This document shows, piece by piece, positions 1 to 8,421 of a stretch of DNA of 44,865 nucleotides. The notes beneath the pieces were generated by a model. That model did not search any database, was not told the DNA's origin, and saw only the letters and a list, made by a program, of their open reading frames with translations. The translations under genes were made by a program, and so were the position numbers. How positions within the stretch are numbered: position 1 is the stretch's first letter; every line of letters begins with the position of its first letter. Source of the DNA: Chitinivibrio alkaliphilus ACht1. Its GTDB lineage: Bacteria; Fibrobacterota; Chitinivibrionia; Chitinivibrionales; Chitinivibrionaceae. The stretch spans positions 1 through 44,865 of the forward strand of contig NZ_ASJR01000017.1 in assembly GCF_000474745.1 (NCBI RefSeq). Reading direction: 5' to 3'.

Positions 1-284
1 AGTCTGTTCCATGCAGACCATGTTCTGTTTGCCACGCGCGCCTGAATTTCATCGGAATAGGGAGCAACATCTACAACACCTTCACGCAGCCTTATGGAGA
101 GCCGATATATTGCCGTTTCAATAAACATCCGTGTTGTTTCGTTGAATTTTCTGTCCAATTGAACATAATAATCCATGATAGTTCGAGGAGTACCGGGGGG
201 CATAATGCCCACAAAGGTTCCGGTCCTCTCCTCCACATAGGTCTCTATATCATCTATTAAACCAACAGCATAGAGGGCTTCCAC
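1..284 (-). CDS. unrecognised protein, N-terminal part, cut by window edge
   Basis: An open frame runs from a TAG at 291-293 on the minus strand out of the window at position 1, so the C-terminus is not visible. A GTG at 284 preceded by a weak TAGGA is the likeliest start and gives 94 visible codons. The visible part is mostly helical and charged, with short patches such as GIMPPGTPRT and NRTWSAWNR, and has no signal peptide or membrane segment. I do not recognise the family. It lies just beyond the terminator of the deacetylase gene, so it is probably a separate transcription unit or is reached by read-through. Confidence 0.4.
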   Translation of the reverse strand, partial: MEALYAVGLIDDIETYVEERTGTFVGIMPPGTPRTIMDYYVQLDRKFNETTRMFIETAIYRLSIRLREGVVDVAPYSDEIQARVANRTWSAWNR

Positions 285-325
285 ATATTCCTACCGAATC
301 ATATAAAACTCCCGATACAATAAGA

Positions 326-351
326 GTGGTCGCTCCTTTGGGAGCGACCAC
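326..351 (-). terminator. intrinsic terminator after the deacetylase gene
   Basis: A perfect 11-bp inverted repeat (GTGGTCGCTCC / GGAGCGACCAC) with a 4-base loop lies about 50 bases past the stop codon of the deacetylase gene. On the minus strand the stem is followed by a T-rich stretch (TCTTATTGT). It probably separates the deacetylase gene from the unrecognised gene at the window edge. Confidence 0.75.
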
Positions 352-399
352 AGAAAACTGTGTGTGAATAATATATATATCTGACAGTAATTCAGATAA

Positions 400-2934
400 T
401 TATCGAATATACAGTTTTTGCTGTTGTAGATCTCCTCCTCGTGCATTTTCAATTTGCAACAGGTACACCCCGCGGGAAATTGTTGGAAGAGACAGTTGAT
501 TAACCCCCTGACTCAAGCTCTTTCCGTCAAAGGAAGCTACCTGTCGGCCCATGGGTGTAGTCAGACGTAGAGAATACTGCCCAGCTTCTGGAATAACAAG
601 GGATAGTTGATTGTTGACGACACCTTCTACGGAAAATTGATATTCAGGGGACATGGTCATATCATCAATAATTGACGTTTCACCTTGTGACACAGATCCA
701 TAAAAAGTAATGTTTTCCACCATGAAGGAAACTTCATATGGATCAAGTCGGGGTCCCCATGAACCATCATGACGATTCATCGGTGCAAGAGGCTTGATCT
801 CAATAGCTGTAATTTCTGTAGGATCAATAGGATCATAGGTAAGCTCACCCGTATAGGTCTCCTCATAATCAAAGGCATGCAGGGGAATCTTTCCTGATTG
901 CACCATGGGTGATGAAGCAATATTTTCCTTAGGATAGATATTGTTCAATAAGGCTTGCCTCTTTTCTCCCGACTCAAGCTCTATGATAATTGCTAGAGGT
1001 GAGGTTGACTTATAGTCAAGGGAGATATGACTCAAATCATCAACATCAAGATTATATGCACTAAAGGTTGCCCAGGGATAATTAGAACCTTGTACTGCAT
1101 CCACCACAACCTTTCCATCAAAACTTCCCGAGAAGGCTCCTTGGGAAGCACTTGAGTTTAGCTCTTCATTGCGAATAAAAGCAAAGGTAATATCATCGCC
1201 AGACTGTGCTTGAAGTGGCTCAGGAGCTTTATTTGCTAAATCACGAACACGATTGATTTGTTCTGTTGCTGTGACAAACTCCGTATTCGGCTGGCTTTGT
1301 GCATAGGTTATAAACTTTTCCAAAGCAGAAATACGATCTTCCCACGTATTCCATCCATTGACAACACATAATCCCCAGGCATCGCGATTAAAATCGGTCA
1401 GAAGGGTTGCGTTATCATAAATAGGAGTGTGGTAATCTGTGTGCATACCAATACTCAAGGGAGCACGATTTCCTTCCATACGTAAATCAAGGGTATGTTT
1501 CATCATCTCAACCCAGTTATCATGAGTCATCCCCCATAAAATCCACGTATTAAAATCGAACCCTGTAATTTTACCATGCTGCAACCAGTACTGTCGATCA
1601 GATCCACGAGTCTGATACTGTGTTCCGATGCTGCTATTATCAAAGCCCTCTGCTGCCGGCAGGATATCGTCATCATTTCCCCCACCACTTGCTTCAAGAA
1701 CTATTTCATAATTGTCATACACATCATCACGAATATGTTCAGGAACAATAAAGGTGTTTACAGGAATCTGCCACAACCCTTCTCCCGCAGGCATTGAGTC
1801 GATATGACGACGTCCGCCTCTGCTATATTGAGTCCACGTATTTTGGGCACCGTTATCCACAGTGTATGGCCACAGCATATTCGTCCCATCGCGGTGATTC
1901 TCATACCCTTCCTCTAAGGAACAATCCCAAAGATAGCCAAGATCTGCCAAGGCATAGAATAGGCCGGAGCTTGTTTCAAGGCGGGGCGCACGAAACCCGA
2001 TAAAGGTGTTTAAATCAAACCCTGCATCCGCATAGGCTTCACGAGAATATTCCAAGGCACCTTTCCAGGCATCTTCACTAACAAAACGCCCGGCATAAAC
2101 AGCCCACCCCATGTGTTGCTGACGCGAACCAACGGGTTGTCCAAATTGCTCAGACTGAGTAATGGTATCTCCCCAGGGAGTTACCTGTGTATTGTTGGCA
2201 TTAAACCCCTCTCCACCCCAGCTTGAGAAACCACCGGTATTTGACATACCTTGAATGTCTCCTTCACCGTATGGATTATTTCCCTCTTGATACGGAAGGG
2301 GAGAATTTGATTCCATGTGATCAAAGGTATGGTCTGCAATCTCATGTCCTGCATCTAAGGCCTGTTGTGTCGCTATTTTAATTGTGTTCGGCTGCACCAA
2401 TTCTTCGGGGTTTCCACGGACCCACACTTCATGCTCACGCCCCCATGAAACAGCAATAGTATTGTGGTCAAGGCCATCTTCTGAACGTGGCTCATACCAT
2501 CCATACTCCGATTGATAGTTCATCCACGCTTCTCCTTGCCCATGATTTCCATCGGACCACACATCCACATACAAACCGGTAATCATAGTAAAGGTCTGAG
2601 GAACTCCCAGATCAATGGCCCACTTCATACCCATATCACCTTCTTGGATATTTAATGCGTTATTTTGTGGAATCCACGATGGAAAGCCATGAGTTGCGTA
2701 CGATCCTTGCCCACCAACAACGCTTGCATCTTCCCATGGAATATCTCCATCAGTATGCTCATAGGCTGTTCCATCAAGACCAGAATAGGCATTATCATCC
2801 CAAATAATTGAAATGAGCTGCGTAATACCAGCTGGGTCTTTCCCTGCAGGGTTCATGGGGGAAGGGAACACATAATCCTGCGCATAACTCAGTAAGACAC
2901 ATGCCAGAATCATACTTGAAATTCGTTTACACAT
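400..2934 (-). CDS. secreted polysaccharide deacetylase-like protein with sandwich domain and T9SS-type C-terminal domain
   Basis: This 844-residue protein is probably exported: a signal peptide covers about residues 1-18 (cleavage near SYA-QD). Residues 40-510 carry NodB (CE4)-type deacetylase motifs: WDDN at 45-48 (metal or catalytic Asp pair), HTFDH at 202-206 (HxxxH metal site) and RAPR at 315-318. Known members remove acetyl groups from chitin, chitin oligomers or other glycans; the substrate here is not determinable. Residues about 598-746 look like an all-beta carbohydrate-binding sandwich (CBM11/CIA30 style). Residues 760-844 resemble a Por/T9SS-type C-terminal sorting domain, ending in GVYLLQIE and KLYIR. 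The ATG has AAGGAG six bases upstream. The gene upstream on the same strand is a membrane-bound AraC regulator, suggesting substrate-dependent control. The family assignment is fairly firm; activity is inference. Confidence 0.82.
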   Translation of the reverse strand: MCKRISSMILACVLLSYAQDYVFPSPMNPAGKDPAGITQLISIIWDDNAYSGLDGTAYEHTDGDIPWEDASVVGGQGSYATHGFPSWIPQNNALNIQEGDMGMKWAIDLGVPQTFTMITGLYVDVWSDGNHGQGEAWMNYQSEYGWYEPRSEDGLDHNTIAVSWGREHEVWVRGNPEELVQPNTIKIATQQALDAGHEIADHTFDHMESNSPLPYQEGNNPYGEGDIQGMSNTGGFSSWGGEGFNANNTQVTPWGDTITQSEQFGQPVGSRQQHMGWAVYAGRFVSEDAWKGALEYSREAYADAGFDLNTFIGFRAPRLETSSGLFYALADLGYLWDCSLEEGYENHRDGTNMLWPYTVDNGAQNTWTQYSRGGRRHIDSMPAGEGLWQIPVNTFIVPEHIRDDVYDNYEIVLEASGGGNDDDILPAAEGFDNSSIGTQYQTRGSDRQYWLQHGKITGFDFNTWILWGMTHDNWVEMMKHTLDLRMEGNRAPLSIGMHTDYHTPIYDNATLLTDFNRDAWGLCVVNGWNTWEDRISALEKFITYAQSQPNTEFVTATEQINRVRDLANKAPEPLQAQSGDDITFAFIRNEELNSSASQGAFSGSFDGKVVVDAVQGSNYPWATFSAYNLDVDDLSHISLDYKSTSPLAIIIELESGEKRQALLNNIYPKENIASSPMVQSGKIPLHAFDYEETYTGELTYDPIDPTEITAIEIKPLAPMNRHDGSWGPRLDPYEVSFMVENITFYGSVSQGETSIIDDMTMSPEYQFSVEGVVNNQLSLVIPEAGQYSLRLTTPMGRQVASFDGKSLSQGVNQLSLPTISRGVYLLQIENARGGDLQQQKLYIR

Positions 2935-2987
2935 AAAAACTCCTTTTTAGGGGTACCTAATTACTACTGCAAAGGTATATCAAAAGA

Positions 2988-2999
2988 TATTCGCGAATA
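2988..2999. promoter_or_regulatory. 12-bp perfect palindrome, candidate operator
   Basis: TATTCGCGAATA is a perfect palindrome in the 143-base gap between the AraC regulator and the deacetylase gene. A second inverted repeat, AAAAAGT-TG-ACTTTTT, lies at 3006-3021. The spacing suits control of the deacetylase promoter, possibly by the neighbouring regulator, but no clear -35/-10 pair was identified here and AraC sites are more often direct repeats. Weak inference. Confidence 0.3.
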
Positions 3000-3077
3000 C
3001 ATTTCAAAAAGTTGACTTTTTCCCAGCAATCTTTACAACACACTGCTAAACAACACGTTACAACTACCTAAAGACTT

Positions 3078-4211
3078 TTAACACGACACTATCTTTCCCA
3101 GGGATTGTTCTACTTTTTTGTTATCTCTACGCAAACCATATCGATTTCGATACTCCTGGGGAGAAATCCCTTCACAATTCTTAAAGGTTCTGCTAAAAGA
3201 ATTCGCATATTGATGTCCCGTGAGAAACGATATGCGGCTTATGGGATACTCGGTTGTCCGTAGAAGCTCCCGTGCTTTTGAAATACGTAGGTGTGTCACA
3301 TATTCCTTATAGGTCATACCCCGCTCTTCTCTGAGAGCAGTTGTTAGTTCTGCTATGGTGTAGCCCAATTTTTCTGCCACGGCAGCTCGGCGCAGCTCTG
3401 AGGAGGTAAAATGAATATCGATATACGCTGCCACGGAGATCCGCTGCTCGTGCTTTTCGGGGAAAACTTCATCAGGAAGCACTTTCTTAGACGCATGCTT
3501 TTCAGAAACATCAAGGCCTCTTGAAAGAGTGCTCTTACTTCCATAGATACGGGCTTTTATCTTTCTGTTTTTATAGAGACGCATCTGCGTATATACAGTA
3601 ACCAACAGGATAAATATACCAATGAAGGTGGTTATAGCTCCTGTCAAAGCAGCCCTTTTACTCGGGATAAAACGAATTGAACGAATAAAAAACCGCTCCC
3701 CTCGTATGGTAATGTTGCTCACCTTTGAAATATCCTGTGTTCCATACCAAGAGGCATCTCTTTGGGCAAACCATCGTCGGGGCACGGCAAAATCATTGAT
3801 TGGAATCCGAACACGTCCTTTCAAAGAGCTCTCAAAGGAGTATTCTCTCGGCATATGCGTATCCAGTTTTCCATGATATGATACTGAGTCAATCATAGAA
3901 CTGAGACAAAGGGTAAACTCTTCTGAGTAAGGATGGATATCAATCTCAAGATAGGAATAGCACGAGAGATCCATTGCACGATGCACAAAGGGTGAGTGAT
4001 ACCGAAAAACGGTCTGTCTATCGCCATCTGCACCAATAAGAGAATCAAGCACCACGCGAGTTCCGGAATCACTGGATACGGAATATTCAAAGAAGGGGTC
4101 CCTTTCGGGAAACACAGAAAGAGAAGCAGGGAGAAACAGAGCATACACTACGGTTCCCGCAATAAGAGAAATGAAAAAGATTTGTACATACACCCGCTGT
4201 CGTTTTTTCAT
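3078..4211 (-). CDS. transmembrane AraC-family regulator with periplasmic sensor domain
   Basis: Taken from the ATG at 4211 (MKKRQR), this is 377 residues. In-frame ATGs at 4223 and 4301 are possible; none has a good ribosome binding site. A membrane segment at about 8-28 and a second at about 187-209 flank a roughly 155-residue extracytoplasmic domain. That domain is beta-rich, with YSYLEIDI (85-92), RIPINDF (135-141) and IRSIRFI (176-182), a pattern like CBM11/CIA30 sandwiches. A charged linker leads to a C-terminal AraC/XylS double helix-turn-helix (about 265-365), including the typical tail FSRTFKNCEGISPQEYRNRY. The layout predicts a one-component, membrane-tethered transcription factor that senses something outside the cytoplasm. 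It sits directly upstream of the secreted deacetylase on the same strand, its probable target. Domain calls are visible in sequence; ligand and target are inferred. Confidence 0.82.
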   Translation of the reverse strand: MKKRQRVYVQIFFISLIAGTVVYALFLPASLSVFPERDPFFEYSVSSDSGTRVVLDSLIGADGDRQTVFRYHSPFVHRAMDLSCYSYLEIDIHPYSEEFTLCLSSMIDSVSYHGKLDTHMPREYSFESSLKGRVRIPINDFAVPRRWFAQRDASWYGTQDISKVSNITIRGERFFIRSIRFIPSKRAALTGAITTFIGIFILLVTVYTQMRLYKNRKIKARIYGSKSTLSRGLDVSEKHASKKVLPDEVFPEKHEQRISVAAYIDIHFTSSELRRAAVAEKLGYTIAELTTALREERGMTYKEYVTHLRISKARELLRTTEYPISRISFLTGHQYANSFSRTFKNCEGISPQEYRNRYGLRRDNKKVEQSLGKIVSC

Positions 4212-4370
4212 ACCCACACCCATGAGAGATACTGCATACCTCAATATAGTGTTTTTTGATATATGTAACAGACCCCCAAAACAACAAAACACTCTTAACA
4301 AACTGATTATAAGCTAATTGCAACATATTAACTCGTACATAACACAGGAAAATGAACACTATTTTGATAC

Positions 4371-4400
4371 AAAAAAAGCTCTTTTGCCTTAAAAAGAGCT
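4371..4400 (-). terminator. hairpin plus T-run, minus strand, in divergent leader
   Basis: AGCTCTTTT and AAAAGAGCT form a 9-bp stem with a 6-base loop. On the minus strand it is followed by seven T residues, the form of an intrinsic terminator. It lies between the divergent AraC regulator and yigZ genes, with no minus-strand gene just upstream. It could be an attenuator in the AraC leader or a stop for antisense transcription. The stem is AT-rich, so strength is uncertain. Confidence 0.4.
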
Positions 4401-4449
4401 CTCAGCATATTGCCGCTTTACAAAAATGACAGCAAAAGGTATTTTTTAT

Positions 4450-5058
4450 ATGAAGAATACTTATCATATTCCCCGAAAATCCGAAAAAGATTCCCATGAG
4501 GTGAAAAAAAGCACATTCATCTCCTATCTCTTTCATGCGCCTCATATGAATGACGTGTCATCTCATCTCCAAGCCCTAAAACAAAAACACCCCAAGGCAC
4601 GCCATATCTGCTGGGCTTGCATTGCCGGAGATCCAGCAGACACATCAGTCCGTGGATTTAGTGACGATGGAGAGCCTTCGGGCTGCGCAGGTAAACCTCT
4701 TCTAAAAGTACTTGCCTATTCCGGCCTCGGAGAAACCGCCCTCTTTGTGGTACGCTATTTTGGAGGGATAAAGCTTGGTACCGGAGGTATGGTGAAAGCA
4801 TATACTACAGCTGCACAACGTGTAATTTCCCTCTGCAGTACGGAGAAAATTGTTCCGACCATCTCCGGTGAAATAACAATCCCCTATCGTATGGAGCCAC
4901 TCCTGCGGTATATACTGCAAGATCCTGCAATTACTCATACTGAATTTCAGTACAGCGAAGCTGTGCGGGTACACCTTTCTCTTGAAGAGACTTCCTTTCA
5001 ACGAATTTCTGAACGTATTCGCACAGAATGCAACTGCACTATTAGCCCAGATCCATAG
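4450..5058 (+). CDS. yigZ: YigZ/IMPACT family protein (UPF0029)
   Basis: A 202-residue protein of the IMPACT/YigZ family, whose members have two ferredoxin-like domains and are linked to translation or stress control; the biochemical role is not firmly settled. Diagnostic motifs are visible: SDDGEPSGCAGKP at 71-83 and VRYFGGIKLGTGGM at 101-114. The ATG at 4450 is preferred over the in-frame ATG at 4426 because AAAGG lies upstream and the N-terminus then matches the family (KKSTFI near residue 20). It is divergent from the AraC regulator and starts a short plus-strand group with the coiled-coil and UbiB genes. Confidence 0.88.
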   Translation: MKNTYHIPRKSEKDSHEVKKSTFISYLFHAPHMNDVSSHLQALKQKHPKARHICWACIAGDPADTSVRGFSDDGEPSGCAGKPLLKVLAYSGLGETALFVVRYFGGIKLGTGGMVKAYTTAAQRVISLCSTEKIVPTISGEITIPYRMEPLLRYILQDPAITHTEFQYSEAVRVHLSLEETSFQRISERIRTECNCTISPDP

Positions 5059-5173
5059 CTCATTTTTGAAAACAGATTTCCTGCTGAAACAAAGAAAAAG
5101 GAACTCTTCCTCTTTTTTTTCAGAGCACCATGTATATATAGGTATACCTCTCAACACAGTAAAGGTGGTTTGT

Positions 5174-5500
5174 ATGAAGAATTTTATTAAGGGAACTCTT
5201 TTTGGCGGAATTGGGCTGGGGCTCCTTACTTCAGAACGCATTGAGCGGCTCCTTAAGGATATGATACAGAAAAGCGAGATGAGTAAATCTGAGGGCGAAC
5301 AATTTATGGCTGAAGTGAAAAAAAAGTCGGAAAAAACCCAAAAAGAGATTGAAAAACGTATTTCTGAGGAAATTCAAAAAGCACTCTCAAAACTGAATCT
5401 TTCTCAGGAAGAACAAGTCGCAAAGCAGGCAAAAAAAATAACCGCCCTCGAAAAACGAATACGGGAGTTGGAATCATCCCAGAATGATACGAGTAAATAA
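5174..5500 (+). CDS. small phasin-like coiled-coil protein
   Basis: 108 residues from the ATG at 5174, which has AAAGGTGG at good spacing. The N-terminus contains a short glycine-rich hydrophobic stretch (about residues 5-18, GTLFGGIGLGLL); the rest is a charged helix predicted to form a coiled coil, ending at about residue 100. Small proteins of this style (phasin or PHA granule-associated-like) are often found beside ubiB homologues. It overlaps the start of the UbiB gene by 17 bases, so the two are probably translationally coupled and functionally linked. Function unproven. Confidence 0.7.
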   Translation: MKNFIKGTLFGGIGLGLLTSERIERLLKDMIQKSEMSKSEGEQFMAEVKKKSEKTQKEIEKRISEEIQKALSKLNLSQEEQVAKQAKKITALEKRIRELESSQNDTSK

Positions 5501-7175
5501 AAAGCAAACCATTGGGAAAACCTACATCCACTTTAGGCGCTATCGTGAGATTGTAGCAATACTTTTTAAATTCGGTTTTGATAACATCATCGATCAACTC
5601 AATATCGGCGATGTTATCCCCTTTCTGCCGAAGAAAAAACTTGCCAATATTCATGCCTACAGCAATGTAGAACGCTTACGTATGGCCGTGGAAGAATTAG
5701 GGCCAACCTTCATTAAATTGGCTCAAATTCTCTCCGTACGCCCCGATCTCGTCCCCTACGATATAGCTCGGGAATTTTCCCAATTACAAGATCGCGTCCC
5801 CCCTTTCTCCTCTGATACGGCCTGCGAGATCATAGAAGAACAAACGGGAGAAAAAATCCCTTCACTCTTTCTTGAATTTGACAAAACCCCCATTGCTGCA
5901 GGGTCAGTATCACAAATTCATTATGCCTTGCTTCACAGTGGTGAAGAAGTAGCCGTAAAAGTACAGCGACCCCATATCACAAAAAAAATTGAAGTTGATC
6001 TTGAAATACTCTATCATGTCGCAGGTTTTATAAAAAACCACCATAAGAAACTCACACACCATCGCCTCGAGCATATTGTAGAAGAGTTTGCCAAGACCCT
6101 CTCAAAGGAACTTGACTTTGTCAATGAAGCGCACAATATCATGCAGTTCTCATCGATGTTCAGATCTTCTGACCTACTGCACGTGCCTCGGGTCTATCAC
6201 GAATATAGCACGGAGAAACTCCTCGTTATGGAGTATATTCGGGGAACCAAACCGGCTTGCCGAGAAGAATTATTGGAAAAGACACACCTTCCGCCCCTCG
6301 AAGAAATAGCAAAATATGGCCTCTCTCTCATCTTTGAGCAAATATTTATCTATGGCTTCTTTCATGCAGATCCTCATCCGGGAAACGTATTTATCCTCGA
6401 CTCCGGGAAAATATGTTACATTGACTTTGGCATTACCGGACGGGTGACCCGGGAAGAACGAGAAACCTTTATGGATTTGCTCTTAGCAATTTCTCACCGT
6501 GATGAAAAAAAACTGGTTCGGCATATTCTCAAATTTACCCATGAATCACACTTAGGGGAAACAGAAAAACTTGAGCGGGATTTTATCGAACTTATCGACC
6601 AGTACATTAATGCCCCTTTGGAAGAAATGCGCTACTCCCGCATCATCCATCGACTCTTCGCCATATTAAATGAAAATAGGGTAAGCTTGAAAAGTCATAT
6701 TTACCTCATGCTGAAAACCTTGGCAACAACGGAAAGTCTGGGACGGACCCTCTACCCCGATCTGATATTACTCGAAGAGATGCGCCCCTTTATACGACGA
6801 ATTTACCGAAAACGGTTTAGCCCACGTACCCTGTCCGAAAAAGGAGCAACACTCATTGGAGAACTGCTCCAACTTGTCCGAGATTTTCCTGAAGATATTC
6901 ATACCATCACGCAACGAATTTTACTAGGAGAACTTTCTATTGAGCTACGGCATGAAGGTCTTCGGGAGATCGCCGATACCCTTGATCGGGTAAGTAATCG
7001 CATCTCCTTTTCCATTGTGCTTGCAGCTCTTATTGTGGGTTCATCTCTGTTAATTCAGGCTCATACACCACCGCTATGGAATGATGTCTCAGTTATCGGC
7101 CTTGGCGGGTTTCTCCTCGCTGGACTTATCGCCTTTATTCTTATTTTTTCTATGTTACGAAAACGGGATTTTTAA
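5484..7175 (+). CDS. UbiB/ABC1/AarF-family protein kinase-like ATPase
   Basis: 563 residues matching the ABC1/UbiB atypical kinase family, which in known cases supports ubiquinone or other isoprenoid-lipid metabolism. Visible motifs: KLAQ at 78-81 (the family KxGQ region, here with A instead of G), AAGSVSQ at 138-144 (A-rich loop), VAVKVQRP at 156-163 (ATP-binding Lys), HADPHPGN at 294-301 (catalytic loop) and DFG at 314-316. Two C-terminal membrane helices (about 508-530 and 538-560) match the UbiB layout. It overlaps the phasin-like gene upstream. Its stop TAA shares the bases TTAA with the stop of the convergent U32 gene. No quinone biosynthesis genes are nearby, so the pathway is not shown. 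Confidence 0.9.
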   Translation: MIRVNKKQTIGKTYIHFRRYREIVAILFKFGFDNIIDQLNIGDVIPFLPKKKLANIHAYSNVERLRMAVEELGPTFIKLAQILSVRPDLVPYDIAREFSQLQDRVPPFSSDTACEIIEEQTGEKIPSLFLEFDKTPIAAGSVSQIHYALLHSGEEVAVKVQRPHITKKIEVDLEILYHVAGFIKNHHKKLTHHRLEHIVEEFAKTLSKELDFVNEAHNIMQFSSMFRSSDLLHVPRVYHEYSTEKLLVMEYIRGTKPACREELLEKTHLPPLEEIAKYGLSLIFEQIFIYGFFHADPHPGNVFILDSGKICYIDFGITGRVTREERETFMDLLLAISHRDEKKLVRHILKFTHESHLGETEKLERDFIELIDQYINAPLEEMRYSRIIHRLFAILNENRVSLKSHIYLMLKTLATTESLGRTLYPDLILLEEMRPFIRRIYRKRFSPRTLSEKGATLIGELLQLVRDFPEDIHTITQRILLGELSIELRHEGLREIADTLDRVSNRISFSIVLAALIVGSSLLIQAHTPPLWNDVSVIGLGGFLLAGLIAFILIFSMLRKRDF

Positions 7176-8413
7176 ATAGTCCGCCGCAACATGTCACCAA
7201 TTCGAAGCTTTACGCCACCCTCTAAGACAACCACAACTAAACGATTTGTAACAGCTCGTTCTACTAAGTTTCCTGAAAGATCATAGATGCCGGATACACG
7301 CACCTTGCACGGGCCTTTTTTCTGATTTACCGGGAGTAAAGAAAGCGCTTCTCCGCACACAATCGGATTTTTAACATCAACCACGGCTCGTCCCCCCGTC
7401 AAAACATCCTTTACCCGTCCCAAAACACGTATCTTTGATTTTTCCTTTGCATACCCCGTAGACTGCAACTGATTATCTCCTCCAAGAAATCCCGTGGTAT
7501 AGGGGCGATGATCGAGTTCATTTAGCTGTTCTACCAGAGCAGGATCTACACCAGAAGAGGGGTCTTTCATAAGCGTATCAATGACAATCCGATAGGCACG
7601 AACCACCGTGGTAATATAATTTACACTTTTATTTCGCCCCTCTATTTTCAGTGAGTCTGCCCCAAGGGAAAGCAGGGAAGGAAGAAGCGGCAAGGTATTT
7701 AAATCTTTCGAATTAAAAATATACGTCCCCCGTTCATCCTGTTCTAAACGGAGGGCAAAGGAAGGGGAAGGATCCTGTGATGAGGTACCATGGGGAATAA
7801 GATCATAAGGAAACCGGCACGGTTGTGAACATTCACCATGATTGGGATGTCTCCCGTCATAATATGCTCCCATGAGACATCTGCCCGAAAGTGACATGCA
7901 GAGCGCCCCGTGTACAAATATTTCTGTCTCACAAAGAGATGCCCCTACAATTTGCGCGATCTGACTGCTGTCAAATTCACGGGGAAGCACGACCCGACGT
8001 ATCCCCTGCTTCACCCAAAAACGCACACTTTCAGTGTTGAATGTGCCCGTTTGTGTGCTCAGATGCAGTTCAATATCTGGGCAATACTCTTTACAAAGAA
8101 CCAACACACCAGGATCACTCACAATGAAAGCGTGAGGGCGATGGCTCTGTGCTACCATTTCTTGCAAAAACTCGCGAACCGATTCAAGCTCTGTGTCGTT
8201 GGGAAGGATATTCAGCACGACGTATATCTTTCCCTGAAAACGATGGGCCAACTCCATAATCTGCGGAAGGTCGGTCACGATGAAGTTATCAGAATAGGCA
8301 CGCAGATTCAACACTCCCATTCCAAGGTATACCGCATCTGCGCCACTCAGAAACGCTGCTTCAAGGCTTTCAAAATTACCCGCCGGAGCGAGCAGTTCCG
8401 GTTGTTTCATCAT
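7172..8413 (-). CDS. peptidase U32 family protein (TrhP/YegQ-like)
   Basis: 413 residues of the U32 family. The N-terminus PELLAPAGNFESLEAA and the signature around 164-200 are diagnostic, with Cys172, Cys179, Cys195 and Cys199 in the positions of the conserved cysteine set. The Arg-rich IEGRNKSVNYI segment follows. Family members studied in E. coli and Bacillus (YegQ/TrhP, RlhA) act in RNA hydroxylation, TrhP on tRNA wobble uridine; older names call them collagenase-like peptidases. TrhP-like is the best guess but other U32 subgroups cannot be excluded by eye. ATG occurs twice at the start (8413 and 8410); AAGGG better fits the second. It is the last gene of the minus-strand run and is convergent with ubiB. 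Confidence 0.85.
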   Translation of the reverse strand: MMKQPELLAPAGNFESLEAAFLSGADAVYLGMGVLNLRAYSDNFIVTDLPQIMELAHRFQGKIYVVLNILPNDTELESVREFLQEMVAQSHRPHAFIVSDPGVLVLCKEYCPDIELHLSTQTGTFNTESVRFWVKQGIRRVVLPREFDSSQIAQIVGASLCETEIFVHGALCMSLSGRCLMGAYYDGRHPNHGECSQPCRFPYDLIPHGTSSQDPSPSFALRLEQDERGTYIFNSKDLNTLPLLPSLLSLGADSLKIEGRNKSVNYITTVVRAYRIVIDTLMKDPSSGVDPALVEQLNELDHRPYTTGFLGGDNQLQSTGYAKEKSKIRVLGRVKDVLTGGRAVVDVKNPIVCGEALSLLPVNQKKGPCKVRVSGIYDLSGNLVERAVTNRLVVVVLEGGVKLRIGDMLRRTI

Positions 8414-8421
8414 AGCCCTTT

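Noticed and set aside
5090-5121. Possible terminator after yigZ (GGAA-CTC-TTCC followed by T8)
   Set aside because: The stem is only four perfect pairs with a bulge; too weak to call, although the T-run is real.
4702-5241. 179-codon minus-strand frame across yigZ and the following gap
   Set aside because: It overlaps a well-supported gene on the other strand and has no family features.
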